Shown one piece after another: positions 1 to 11,060 of a stretch of DNA of 64,000 nucleotides (its first letter is position 1; each line of letters opens with the position of its first letter). The notes under the pieces are model-generated. The model did no database searches, had not been told where the DNA came from, and saw nothing but the letters and a program-made list of their open reading frames with translations. The stretch is from Talpa occidentalis (lineage: Eukaryota; Chordata; Mammalia; Eulipotyphla; Talpidae). The stretch lies in the NCBI RefSeq assembly GCF_014898055.3, contig NW_023604295.1:66737730-66801729 (forward strand), given 5' to 3'. A program made the position numbers and the translations under genes.

Positions 1-601
1 TCAATTCTGTTTTGAGAGTTGGTGTAGATGCCTCCACTTTGACTTTTTATTTCTTCAAGTGTTAATATTTTTCATCTAATCTAAATCAGCCCAATATGAA
101 AGTTTCATAAGCATTAAGTTTTCAGATTCTTTTAATAACATTGTCCTGTACACCCACACGAGGTGACACCTTCATGTTCAAAAAAGTTTGCTTGTACTCA
201 GTTATTATATGTTCATTTCAGCACAAACAGTTCGGCCTAAAGGGAAAATAACCTAAGTTGAAGAAGAATATTTATTCCTTTTAAGCATATTTATCTGAAG
301 TCATATCCCATTATCTAGAATTAATCACCTGTATTCACCTTGCTGCAAGGTTCTCTGGGAAATATGTTCTTTATTCATTATGTCTAATCAAAATCAGGAT
401 CCTAAGAAGGAAAAAGAGTAGATTTTTGGGAAACAACCAGCTGTATCTGCCATAATAACATAATTATGAGATTTATATTTGAACATAAAATCAATCTTCT
501 AGTTTCTTCCACAAAAAATTCAATCCGATGACTGAGAATGAATCCCCAAATTTGTGTGGGAACTACCAAAGGGGAACTCTCATCTGCTGGTCTTAAAGTT
601 A

Positions 602-690
602 TCATGCTCTGAATATATATGAATGAATGAAAGAATGAATATATATATGTATATCGACACATATATACCTATATAATATATTTAGAAAGC
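602..690. repeat. AT-rich simple repeat
   Basis: Alternating TA/TG dinucleotides and two GAATGAAT-type units form a low-complexity tract. No function is inferred. Confidence 0.7.
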
Positions 691-959
691 TATATATAGA
701 AAGAATATAAAGAAAAATGGCCTATGTATTTTACTAAGGGTTTAAAATGTTACCTTTTATATGATAGACAAACACTATCCAAGAGAAAAATAATGCAAAT
801 CAGAAATGTAAGACACACTCTGTTTTTAAATTTTATCAATAGTCATATTTAAAAAGGTAAAAAGAAACACATATTTAATAATTTTTGTTTGATATGACAT
901 GTTAAAATATAAACATTTCAACATATAGTCAACAAAAAATACTGAAAATAAGTTGCATT

Positions 960-1095
960 CCTTTCCTTCCTACTATGTTTACAAAATCCAGTGTGTATTT
1001 TATACTTGGAGAATTCAGATGGCACATTTCAAATGTTCAATAGGCACATGTACCCAGTAGCTGCCATATTGAATGCACTGAATGGTAGTACAAGT
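960..1095 (+). mobile_element. Ancient hAT-type MER DNA transposon fragment
   Basis: The stretch with AATCCAGTGTGTATTTTA, then CACATTTCAAATGTTCAATAG, GCACATGTACCCAGTAGCTG and CCATATTG follows the order of a widespread mammalian nonautonomous hAT family, recognised from memory of its consensus. It is diverged and has no intact terminal repeats. The exact family name is not assigned. Confidence 0.6.
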
Positions 1096-3233
1096 TAATT
1101 CATAAAAATGACACATTCCTTAAAGAGAGGAAAGAACTTATTATAAACCTATTGCATTTGAAAGGATGGGGTGGGTCATGTAGGAAGTGTGATTTATCTT
1201 TTTTACTTCTTTGGACTTTTTAAAATCTATATTGGACATTTAAAATTTATTTTCATAAAACATCATTAGAGCTTGGTTGGTTGAAAGTAACTGAACACCA
1301 GTTTTAACTATCTTGGAGGGAGAAGACTGGGTAATTACAAAGTTTTTAACTATAAATTATACAAAAATTATAAAATTACCCATTGGACTGGGTAATTAAA
1401 AGTCCCCGGTTAGTGTGAGATGCTTAAAAGTTAAGATTCAGGGTTCACCTATGTTATGATCTACATTGGTTTCATTTTCAGTGAAGTGGATAATTCTAGA
1501 TTAATGTGCGCTTGGTTCAGATTCAACAGAAAAAGAACGTTATTTCCTAGCTGTGTCCATAAAAACTACAGCCTGATTCTCATTGGCCTAAATTTATTCA
1601 CATATCTAATTCCTGAAGCAATTATGAGGTCCAGAGTGGAAATGTGGTACACTGAAATGTTTTATTGCCTTAGGTCATATGTCAAAAGCTGGAGTTGATG
1701 AAATAAACTGTCATACCCTGAAGAAAGTGTCAGCAATGAGTATTTCATCAAAGAATAATTGAAGGAATAGATGCAAGACTGAAAAGACCAGCAGATATCT
1801 ATTTACTTCATTTAACTATTTTTCAATGTCCTTAATGTTTATGATTTACATTCGTTTTTCAGTCATAATATTGTGCTTTTGGAATTTCCTACTTTTTTCT
1901 TTGCCTAAAATTACAAAATTTTATCATAGTTTTATAAGAATTAAATCTACTGATTTTATTTCTGGTTTCCTTTATATTTAACATTTTCAACTTCTATTTA
2001 TTAATGCATGCCATTCATTGCTGGGTAATTTTTCCCCAGTTACATTTGTAGTTGCCAAAAATTGTGGCAAGATTTGAGGGTTTTTACTACTATGTTGAGT
2101 TACATAATTATTTTCCTCACATTTACTGAGTTGTCTCAAAGGCTTTTCCTTTCTTCTTGGTTTTAATTATAAATTAGTTATTTTTGTAGAAATAAATTAT
2201 CATATGTGGCTTTTAATTCTTCCTTTGTTACCTCAAATTTATTTTTACGATAATTACATGTGACTCTGTGGCCAGAAAACAATACATGCTATTTCAAAAA
2301 GCATTTAAGTATATACATCCTAAAAACATTTTAATCATTCAATAACACAGTCTTCTTAACTTGTGTATGACTTCTATTAAATCTATTTGATTGTAATTTG
2401 AACTCTAAGACTTCATTTCCTTATGTTTTGCCCTGAAACTGCAGTTTTTATACTTTGCTTACATTGCTTATTTGGAAAAATATCATCCTTAATATGCAAA
2501 AGCTAATTCTCTTACAAACCTCCTGTAGTGTTTACTCCTTATAGTAAGCCAAATAGTCCCCTTCTCAATTGACTTTTAACTAGAAGAAAAATAGTCATAG
2601 ACTCCATCAAATAGTGGGTTTTATTAAAATAATTCTGACTTATACAAGCATAAGATTTTATGAATTTTCTTTTATGTGTCTTTCTTCTCACATTTATATC
2701 TCTTAAGGGAACAGTTTTCCTTGCCCAATATATCAAGGAGAAGTCATGTAAGACATGTTTAGTTTTGTTTTAAATAACAATTTTCCTCCTTCTATAGAGA
2801 ACTAGATGCATGTATCCTTTGGAATTGTGTATAAAACAGTGTTTAAACAGAAGAATACTGTTTCTACCCAATCTGAGAAAGCCTGTTATGCTGACATATA
2901 GACCATCAAATATATCATGTGTAGACATATATGTTCATTTCACAGAAAATTTATTTCATTCTACATAGTGAGAGTGTTGATTCTGTTGCTCTTATTGCTA
3001 CTAAATAGCAAGCTGGTTGAATTTGCATGAGGAATAATTGTTTAATCTGCAAGAATTTTCATTTTTAACATCTTTTAAGTTAATAAAAATTTGTAGAGTA
3101 ATAAGTAATTCAATTGATTTAAATGAGGTTTTCATAGTGGTGAGTTTTCATAATTATATATGAAATATATATACAATATATACATAATTACATGGCTTGA
3201 TTGAGAAATTGAAAACAGGGCTATGTTATTGAA

Positions 3234-3498
3234 TTTTTTTTTTTAAGATTTATTTATACAAACACTGGGGTACAGGCCAGAGGCACAGGAGGGTGAGAGA
3301 ATTCACCAGAGACAGAGCAGGGAGCAGAGCAGGCAGAAGGACTGAAATATACTTCTGAGAGGAGCAGCGGGCGAGACAGGAGAAGTCTACCACGCCATGT
3401 GGGTATCTCCCTGGCCGGCTGGGAATTGAGCCCGCTCTGCAGAGGCTGCAGACTGCTTCACAGCGCTGCGCTCAATCCACTGCACCACCAGGGAGGCC
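3234..3498 (-). mobile_element. tRNA-derived T+ SINE, near full length
   Basis: Read on the minus strand it starts GGCCTCCCTGGTGG, carries a tRNA-like head (A box degraded, B-box region GGCTCAATTCCC), then the SINE body and an A-rich tail with AATAAATC. On the plus strand this appears as TTTTAAGATTTATTTATA at the left and CCACCAGGGAGGCC at the right. Possible flanking duplication is weak (TGAATTT at 3230 and TGAAATTT at 3500). Substitutions in both promoter boxes suggest an old copy. Confidence 0.9.
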
Positions 3499-3664
3499 CT
3501 GAAATTTATTAAACAATAGAAATGATGTGAAATAAAGAGCATAGCTTCTGAAGAGAAATGTCTCACTCCAGAGATCATCTTCCAGAGTCATATTTTTAGT
3601 GTATCCTGAGATCTCTCTTAACCTCTAAGAAATCAGTCATTTATATTTATATCTATATCTATCT

Positions 3665-3943
3665 TTTTTTAAAGATTTATTTATTTACATGCATAAGAGC
3701 TGGGGTGTGAGCCAGAGGAGTACCAGAGGAGTGGGCAGTGAAAGGATTCACCAGAGACAGAGTGGGGAGCAGAACAAGCAGATCTAATGAAATACACTGC
3801 TGAGGGGAGCAGTGAGCAAGACAGGAGAGGTCTGCTGCACCCTGTGGGTCACTTCCCTGGACTTCTGGGGAATAGAACTCATGCTGCAGTGACTGGTGAT
3901 TGCTTGATAGTGCTGTTTTTAACTCCTGTGCCAGGGAGGCCCC
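3665..3943 (-). mobile_element. tRNA-derived T+ SINE, diverged copy
   Basis: Tail TTTAAAGATTTATTTATTTA at the left, head CCAGGGAGGCCCC at the right. The anticodon-side stem carries several changes and a poly-T interruption (GCTGTTTTTAAC), and the GCGCCACC part of the head is shortened. A weak flanking repeat is ATCTATCT / ATCTGTCT (3657-3664 and 3944-3951). The open frame at 3787-4143 is this SINE read through into flanking DNA and is not a gene. Confidence 0.85.
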
Positions 3944-3949
3944 ATCTGT

Positions 3950-6330
3950 CTATTTATCTTATATATATTATTTCTTTCACCTCTTCTGTAACCCTCAGTG
4001 CTGACAATTTTCCAGAGAGCAAACGCCTCCACAAAATTTGGGCCAGAACTAGAGCGGAACACAGACACCCTTTCTCTAGTTCTCTATTGCCTTTTAACTC
4101 TCTCTACTTTTTATCCTACATAAATTCTTTAATTCTACCTTGATCAATCTTTCCTTTTCTGTAGGAAAATTATGCAGCTCATAATAGGAAGATAATTCAG
4201 TACATTCACCAGAATTAATTGATTCCTGGAGGCCAAGAAGCAACCCACAAAAGTTTCTACATCTCTGGATTAGGATGCCACTGAGAAATATAAACTACTA
4301 TGTAATATAAGTTTATGCCTTAAAAATCCTTCCCACCAAAATTACCCCGGCCAAGTTTTTGGCAAAAACATAAACTGCTTAACCCTCTGTGCTGCATACG
4401 TCCACATCCTTTGTTCATTTCTCATGAGGAAATCTCCTTAGTAATCTGTTCCAATTCTATTCTCACCTTCTATTCTTTCTCCCCCTCCTCCCACTATCTT
4501 TCAAATGGACTATACCACCTACTTTCACTCCACTTCTAAATCTTTCCATTCTCTAGTTAATAAACTATCCACTTCTTTACCCTATTCTCAGAACTTTCTT
4601 TCCACCCACTGGCGTTAAGTAATACTTAGCTCCTCACTTACTTTCTCAAATACAAACTGCTCATTCTCCAGATCTTGACCCCTCAGGATGAGAATCACTT
4701 CAACACACTCTTCTAGTCCTACTAAGATCCTACTATGGATCCTACTAAGAGAGATCCATGCTCTTCCATCTTCTCAAGTATAAGCCCTTTTCTTTCTTTT
4801 AGTTGTCTCAACTGTAGTCAGCTAAACCCCCTGACCCAGGTATCAGCTTCTCTGCATTTACTTCCAGATTTCCTCAACCGAAATCTTGTAATCATCATGG
4901 ATTAATTATAGACTAAGAAGTGGATAGAACTGACATTCTAGTTTCAAATTTTTCTACATGTTCAAATCTACTGCCTTTCACCAGATCCCCTTATATAGTA
5001 ATCCTTTTTATAAACCACTTTCTTCATTTACCTTGGACCCCATGATATGTAACTTCAATTATTCTTTTTTTTCCTGTGTCTACAACTTCTTTTCCCTATT
5101 TCTGTTCTGTCAAATCTGCCAACCTAAATCCCCAACTCTTGATAAAGTTTGCTAGATAGAGATGGAGAAAAACTTTCCAGCTGTTTCAATTAGACCCATT
5201 CTAGCTTTATAGTATTTAAATTTAACAAGGCCAGACAATTCTATGATCTTTCTCTGCTCTATATTTTCATTTTCCAGTGTGAATATATGAAGTTTCCCTG
5301 TTTCCTCAAACCTTAAAATCCATCAACTTCTCTGTGCTAGAATATAACTTTAATTTTTACTTCAAAACAAAGCTAGAGTGATCAGAAAATAACTGAGAAA
5401 CCTACCACTTTACTTGCATCTGTACCTGCCATTTTCTTTATTGTTCTAGTTGCAGTAGTATCTCCATATCTCCATCTTCCTTCCCCTCTTACACACTCCA
5501 TGATCTTGCACCAACTTTTTTACTTTTTCTAGCCTCTTCAGACCTCACAAGGATATCATGAAAATGTGTCTTTCCATCTCATAGCTCTCACTTGTTTCCC
5601 ATTCAATACCTCCCCTCCCTTTTACAACAAAAAAATATTATCTATTCGATCTTTGCTGACTATCTTCAATTCTTGACATTATTTACTCCCTAATCACTTC
5701 TCAGCTTCATTTGCAGCTACCTCTTTATCTCTGGATTTTTATATATTCTCTCTTTGAAAAATTTGGCAGGCTCTTATCTATCTGTAAATTTGCCCTGAGC
5801 AATATATTCATGTCTGTAGCTCCAGTAAAGATATTTTTAATGAATGAATCTTTAAAATATTCAATTTTGAGATGATTGAAAAAAGTCTAGATATAGATTA
5901 CAGGTTGAGATACATTAGTTATAATTTAGTCAACAGTTGAAGTGTTGAAATTTAACCTTAATTTTAATACTTACTTTAATAGCATACTCATCCAAGCATA
6001 ATAATTCCTTTAAATATTAACGGCATGCCACCTTAAATAAAAGGGCAAAATTAATATATACATTTAATAATAAGCTATTGTTGATGAAAACATTTTGGCT
6101 TTACATTTTTTAAATATAATCATATAATTACTTCTAGTTATATAAGTGGAGTCTTTGATATTTTTCTCAATAATCAAGCAAAAATTTTCACATTTTTATG
6201 CTTAACAATAACAAAATGTAAAACTGTGGTTACTTCAGACTATGCCACACAGTTCAGAAATGAAATGAACTAACTTGCATGTGAGTTAGGTATATAATCA
6301 TATTTCTTAAAATTTTGTTCATGGAAACTT
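3950..6330. other. Pyrimidine-skewed sequence, no gene seen
   Basis: From about 4000 to 5800 the plus strand is strongly C+T rich over long runs (for example the CTCCCCCTCCTCCCACTATC area near 4480), unlike its neighbours. It may be a heavily decayed LINE, but I cannot align it to a family with confidence. A segment at 4952-5016 recurs in diverged form at 6640-6700. The small open frames here have simple composition and no recognisable domain. Confidence 0.5.
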
Positions 6331-6478
6331 CATATCATCTGGGATAATTTTAAAACTACAGATTCCTGGATGCCAGTCTGGACTAATATAACAGAGATCT
6401 CTGCTTGCAGGGCCCAAGATTCTACATTTTAAAAACTCCAAAGTTATTTCTTACACATCTTAAATTTGAGAACCACTA
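6330..6478 (+). mobile_element. MER5A-like hAT-Charlie nonautonomous element
   Basis: The order TCATCTGGGATAATTTTAAAA, ACAGATTCCTGG, GGGCCCAAGATTCT, TTTAAAAACTCC and TTTGAGAACCACT matches the MER5A family, a short nonautonomous DNA transposon of early mammals. It ends at the characteristic terminal repeat GAGAACCACT; the left terminus is degraded. Confidence 0.75.
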
Positions 6479-6808
6479 TATCAAATAAATAACTATTGTA
6501 TGGGATAAATGTGTTAACAATGTTCTCAGAACATGTACTGTTCAAATCCTCAGTTGCTGTATAGTTCTTCTATGTTGTAAGGAGAAAATGTATGTATTTA
6601 TGAGTAAACGCAGATGTCTTTAGCTGAAAGAATATAACATTCTACTTGTTCAAATCTACTGACTTTTACCACTTCCCCTTCTAGAGCAATCCCTTTTGTA
6701 AGACTTCTATATAAGATGGTATATTACAAGGAAATACTGGTATCAAAAGTGGCTTAATTCTGAGTGCTTATAGTTTGTTTGAATGTTACAGAGCAGTATT
6801 TCCCAAAC

Positions 6809-6860
6809 TGGCCTACACCCCAGTTCTTGTATGCATAAATAAATAAATAAAAATAAGTTT
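6809..6860 (+). mobile_element. 5'-truncated T+ SINE (3' end only)
   Basis: Only the last part of the SINE is present: GGCCTACACCCCAGTTCTTG, TATGCATAAATAAATAAA and an A/T-rich tail. The tRNA head and body are missing, so it cannot be transcribed from its own promoter. Confidence 0.75.
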
Positions 6861-8047
6861 TTTTAAAAAGAAAAGCAAGTAGGATTTAAAAAAAAATACA
6901 GATATTTTCAAAGTTCTTCATTTTGAAAATTTCATTTACACAGATGATGCCCTCTCTCCACTTATGTTTTAAAGGCCTAATGCAATGTAATTAATTACTC
7001 AGAGTGGCTATCAGTATTCTATTATAAGGAGCAAATACTTCAAGAGTGAGAACACAGAACACAGAATTGTCTGTAAGTAAGATTTCCCTGGAGCGAATAA
7101 TACCCTCTGAGAATGTAACTAGAATAAAGAAAGAAGAAAAAATAATACCTTTCTTAGGACTCAAATAGACTGATACTTCTAAAAAGTGAATCCTAAATAT
7201 GCCATCCTAATGCCTAAGGAGTATAACCCCACAACAAAAATTTATTTTAAATACAAAAATATTGAGTAGTTTGGAAGTTTTAATTTTACCCCAAATGGTC
7301 AAGACTGGGTAACATATGGCAACGTCTAGATTTTAGAATAGTTAAGTCTATTTGTGAGAGCTGAAATCCCAGAGTTTTCAACTAAAGTAGCTGGGGCTGG
7401 GTTGGAGTAACTGGAGGCACTGGCTATTATTCAGACTAATGACGCTTTTAAAGGGTAAAGACCCTGAAAACCCAGTAATGCTGACTCATAAGTATACATT
7501 TGTTCCAGGCTTCTAAGGGAATTAGGCATGCAACTCCCATTAACATTAACAGAAGACAGAAGTTCTATATCTAATTTCCCATGCAGCAGGCTAGAAGCAA
7601 ACCCCATAATTTGGAGGCTTCGGAGTTTTAAGCAAGCTACATTGTGATCAAGAATTGCGTACGATGGAATGGAAATGATGGGAAAAAATGCCTTATCGCT
7701 AACTTTAAATGACCTTTTATTTAACAAATAATCTCAGGCACAAACTAAAATAAAGAACAGTTGTACTTCAGAGTAACCCTTTATTCTTAAACATGAGAGT
7801 TACAGCTCAGTACCCTGATATATTAAAATTGGTGAGTTCAGCTTCTTGAAATGCCACTTTGGAAATCTGTTTCGTCTGAATTATAATATTTTGTCAGTAA
7901 AAGAGTTTCATTAGATTTACTGTATAGAGTGGAATATAATGATTAAAAGAAGAATTGCAATGCTTCAACTTGAAAGGGAGAAGCCACAGGTATATAAAAG
8001 TACTAATGATTCATTGCTAACATCATCATTTTAATTGACATCTAAAG
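6861..8047. other. Unique sequence with a candidate conserved block
   Basis: No repeat family is recognised. The part at 7430-7730 is more GC-balanced than its surroundings and has a few CpGs. Its 98-codon open frame on the minus strand shows no recognisable domain and I do not call it a gene. Confidence 0.45.
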
Positions 8048-8057
8048 GTCTATTTTT

Positions 8058-8495
8058 TAATATTTTATTTTACATAATTCTTACATCATTTTTCATCTTT
8101 GCACAATGAATGCATTTTCATTATGGTTATATTCCCCATACAATTGCACCCCCCCCTTATTTTGATTCTAGTCCTTCCTCTCCCCGCCCCTCCCTCCCCC
8201 CCCCCATAGTATGTCTCTGGTTTATAGTAGCTTGTTGATTTTGATTTTTACTTTGTATTGATTAGTCTTTTTCCTGGTCTCTTATTTAAGTTTTCTAAAT
8301 TCCTGCTATGAGTGAGATCATCTGGTATTTTTCTTTTTTCTTTCTGACTTATTTCGCTGAGCATGATCCCTTTTAGCTCCATCCATGTTGCTGCAAACTG
8401 CATGTGTTTATCTTTTTTGATTGCTGAGTAATATTCCATTGTGTATATGTACCACATCTTCTTGATCCAGTCATCTATTTTTGGGCATTTGGGTT
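8058..8495 (-). mobile_element. 5'-truncated LINE-1, ORF2 C-terminus and 3' UTR
   Basis: On the minus strand it encodes the end of LINE-1 ORF2, with the familiar motifs KIDDWIKKMW, YTMEYYSA, ATWMEL and LSEISQKEK. A G-rich 3' UTR, GCAATTGTATGGGGAATATA and a short A-rich end follow. An exact 10-bp target duplication GTCTATTTTT lies at 8048-8057 and 8496-8505, so both junctions are defined: the 5' truncation falls within ORF2. The element is about 438 bp and cannot be autonomous. The reading frame runs past the end of the family similarity (open to 8562 on the upstream side). Confidence 0.92.
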
Positions 8496-8505
8496 GTCTA
8501 TTTTT

Positions 8506-9336
8506 GGAGGATTGCCTCATGATAGAGAAAAATTTATTCTTTTGTTTTGTCATAGGTGACAATCATTACAAACAATAGGAGTTGATGAAAAATTATAAGG
8601 CAAAAGTTAATATCACTCTACACAATCACACAATCCCCCTCAAAAAAAAAAATCCTGCAAAAAATTTAAGCTCCTGACTCCATTGTTAAACAAAGCATGT
8701 CCCCATACATAGACAGCCACAGCTCACTAGCTCGAAGAGTAACATGTCTGGAAAATGAAGTTCAGCACCAACTGCTTAGCAGAACAAAAGGCATACCTTC
8801 CATTTGTAACTTCAATAAACTAGTTTTCTAAAAACAAAATTCCCAGCATAAAATACTGAGGAAAGGGACTCTAGAAGGTCTATTGAAGGAGTCAGAGAGA
8901 ATACATTAGAGATACAGATGATAAAGAGATGTAATTCAAAAAATGGGATGTCTGGGGAAGAGAATGGTACAATGTACTGACTTCTATTTTGCCAAATTCA
9001 GGAACCTTTTCTCACTCATCATCTTCACTGCTTTTTCATCTCCTGTCTTTTTCACTCATTCATCACTCATACAACAGGTAGATATTCCTTTTTGTCTTCA
9101 CATGTGGCTTCTCCCTTTTCTCCCCCTTGTTTTCTTCTCCCTGAAGAAATGATATACAGCTTTTGAAACAGTCATCAGGGGCAGCTCAGGGGTGATACAC
9201 AAGGTGATTTTACTCCTGCCACAATCTGCTTTAAAAGCTACTCTGACATGTTATTTGGAGACTATAAATACAAGAACTTTCGTAGTTATGTCTAACTTCA
9301 TTTCTCTTTCTACCCAATCATATAATCTACTTTATA
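8506..9336. other. Unique sequence, nothing recognised
   Basis: No repeat, exon or RNA feature is visible. The 69-codon frame at 8943-9152 has no recognisable domain. Confidence 0.5.
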
Positions 9337-9350
9337 AAAAAACAGACTTA

Positions 9351-9611
9351 GAGCCTCCCCTGGTGGCGCAGCAGTTGAGCACTGGGCTGTGAAGCTGCCC
9401 ACAGCCTCTGCAGCGCAGGTTCGATCCCTGGCCGCCAGTGAGGGTCCCACATGGCGCAACAGACCTCTCCTGCCGCGCCCGCTGCTCCCCTCAGCAGTGT
9501 GTTTCGTCAGTCTGCCTGTTATGTTCCCCACTCTGTCTCTGGTGAATCCTCTCACCCTTCTGAGATTCTGACTGTACCCAGTGCTTGTATAAATAAATAA
9601 ATAAATCTTTT
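9351..9611 (+). mobile_element. Full-length tRNA-derived T+ SINE
   Basis: A clear reference copy of the family: GAGCCTCCCCTGGTGGCGCA, A box TGGCGCAGCAG, B box GGTTCGATCCC, body with CTCTCCTGCCGC, tail (AATA)n then TCTTT, which is both a pol III terminator and part of the T+ tail. It is flanked by a 14-bp exact duplication AAAAAACAGACTTA (9337-9350 and 9612-9625). SINE RNA is made by pol III and mobilised by LINE-1 machinery. The small open frames on both strands here are SINE translations only. Confidence 0.96.
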
Positions 9612-9625
9612 AAAAAACAGACTTA

Positions 9626-10208
9626 TTTTATAAATTAAAAAAGAAAAAAAATCTTCCTCAGAAATCTTCTATTCATTACTATCACTAACATCATAAGTTA
9701 GACTAACCAGTTCTTGTGTCATTTCATTTTTTTCCCTACATTTTAAAAGGACAGGTTTGTTAGGAAAAGGAGAAAGAAAAAGAGAGACACAGGTATCATC
9801 ATAGGCAGGTAAGAGAGAGAGGCTCTTGGGTCATTTCACAATGGGATCCTTTCTAGTCTTTCTAAATAGGTTTTCCATTCTCATCCACACACACCTCAAG
9901 CCTCAGACAAATCACATCATGTTGAACAGTGCAAAAACGCTCATAGTTGCTCTCAGTGCTCTTCCTGCTGCTTGCATTGTCCAGAGATTGGCAATGTGCT
10001 GACTCTGAGCCTGAAGTGACCTTTATCATATCTTCTAGCACCCAATTGTTGCTTTCATTTTTGAGGCTCATTTTCTCTTGTATTGAATATTGGGTTAACT
10101 GATTTTTTATTCTCATTCTAGTCAATATTTATGGAAGGCAGAGGTGTAAAATATCAATACCCTCTGCAGTTTGTAACACAAAGTCTGGTAAATAATACAC
10201 AGTAAAGA
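9626..10208. other. Unique sequence; 87-codon minus-strand frame not called
   Basis: A minus-strand frame at 9862-10125 has a mixed, protein-like composition, but it has no recognised domain and no clear splice context. It is left uncalled. The right end near 10150-10208 vaguely resembles the L2 terminus (AACACAAAGTCTGGTAAATA). Confidence 0.4.
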
Positions 10209-10223
10209 TATTTTGTGAATTTT

Positions 10224-10508
10224 ATGTATTTTTTTAATGTGCTTTAAAGATTTATTTCTTTATGCATACAAGAGCTGGGGCACAGGCCAGAGATGCGGGG
10301 GGTGAAAGGATCCACCAGAGACAGAGTGGGGAACAGAATGGGCAGATTGACTGAAATACACTGCTGAGGGGAGCAGTGGGCAAGACAGGAGAGTTCTGCC
10401 TTGTCATGTGGGCTTCTCCCTGGCTGGCCAAGGATTGAAATCTTGCTGCAGAGGCTGTGGATTGCTCCATAGTGAGGTGCTTAACCCCTTGCACCACCAG
10501 GGAGGTCC
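10224..10508 (-). mobile_element. Full-length T+ SINE with 15-bp target duplication
   Basis: The minus-strand head begins GGACCTCCCTGGTGGTGCAA and the body is of the older type (CTGTCTCTGGTGGATCC). The exact duplication TATTTTGTGAATTTT lies at 10209-10223 and 10509-10523. The tail carries extra sequence after the AATAAA unit (minus-strand TTAAAAAAATACAT), suggesting drift of the tail after insertion. Confidence 0.94.
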
Positions 10509-10599
10509 TATTTTGTGAATTTTTTAAATCTAATTTTTAATTAAGTCTAAACATTTACTAGTCATGTATTAGAAAGATTAATGTAAAAATTTAAAAGAT

Positions 10600-10700
10600 T
10601 CATTTGCAAAATCATCACTTCATTCTAAATACCTAGAAGAGTGGCCGGCACATACTAAGCACACAAGTGAAATGTATTGTATAACTGAATGAATGATATG
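10600..10700 (+). mobile_element. L2 LINE 3' terminus
   Basis: AATACCTAGAAGAGTGGCC, GGCACATACTAAGCACAC and the terminal ACTGAATGAATG match the 3' end of the ancient L2 family (consensus recalled, not searched). It is heavily mutated. Confidence 0.6.
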
Positions 10701-11037
10701 ATTAAATTTATGTGGCTCCCATTATTCCCTTTTCAATGTCTCTCACAATTTGCACATCTTTCTTCTAAATATAGGAGAATCTTTTTACAAACAGATAAAC
10801 ATATAGATAGTATATAAAAACAGGGGGTGAGAAAGTTTATAGGCGAAAGTGTTTTCATTATTATATGTACCATTGTACCACATGTACATTTACATGTACT
10901 ACTACTAATTGTGTTTATGAAGATTTTGAGAATTGTTATCACCATTGCTAAATTTTACTTTTCATTGAAGCAGGTTGATAAAGGTTGTCCGTAAAGAATG
11001 TTAATTTTAAGAACTTGTAAAGAGATTTTTTTTTTTT

Positions 11038-11060
11038 ATTTCCTATGTGCTATAGGAAAT
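11038..11060. repeat. Exact 9-bp inverted repeat, 5-nt loop
   Basis: ATTTCCTAT (11038-11046) and ATAGGAAAT (11052-11060) can pair perfectly around GTGCT, beside a T-run. It is a potential hairpin with no further support. Confidence 0.6.

Larger units (their letters stand above)
1..3230. other. AT-rich unique sequence, no gene seen
   Basis: Apart from the MER fragment at 960-1095 and an AT-rich simple stretch at 602-690, I see no repeat, exon or regulatory signature. All open frames are short, lack protein-like composition and are set in AT-rich DNA with stops in every frame. Confidence 0.6.

Noticed and set aside
9355..9435. tRNA genes at the A/B boxes of the SINEs
   Set aside because: No complete cloverleaf or mature 3' end; each box pair is followed by the SINE body and tail and is flanked by target duplications.
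9351..9611. Assigning the SINE to horseshoe-bat Rhin-1 or vespertilionid VES
   Set aside because: The bodies recalled for those families do not share the CTCTCCTG...CTCAGCAGTGTA and CTCTGGTGAAT strings present here.
9862..10125. Protein-like 87-codon minus-strand frame
   Set aside because: No recognised domain, no initiation or splice context, and no second exon visible. Left uncalled rather than asserted.
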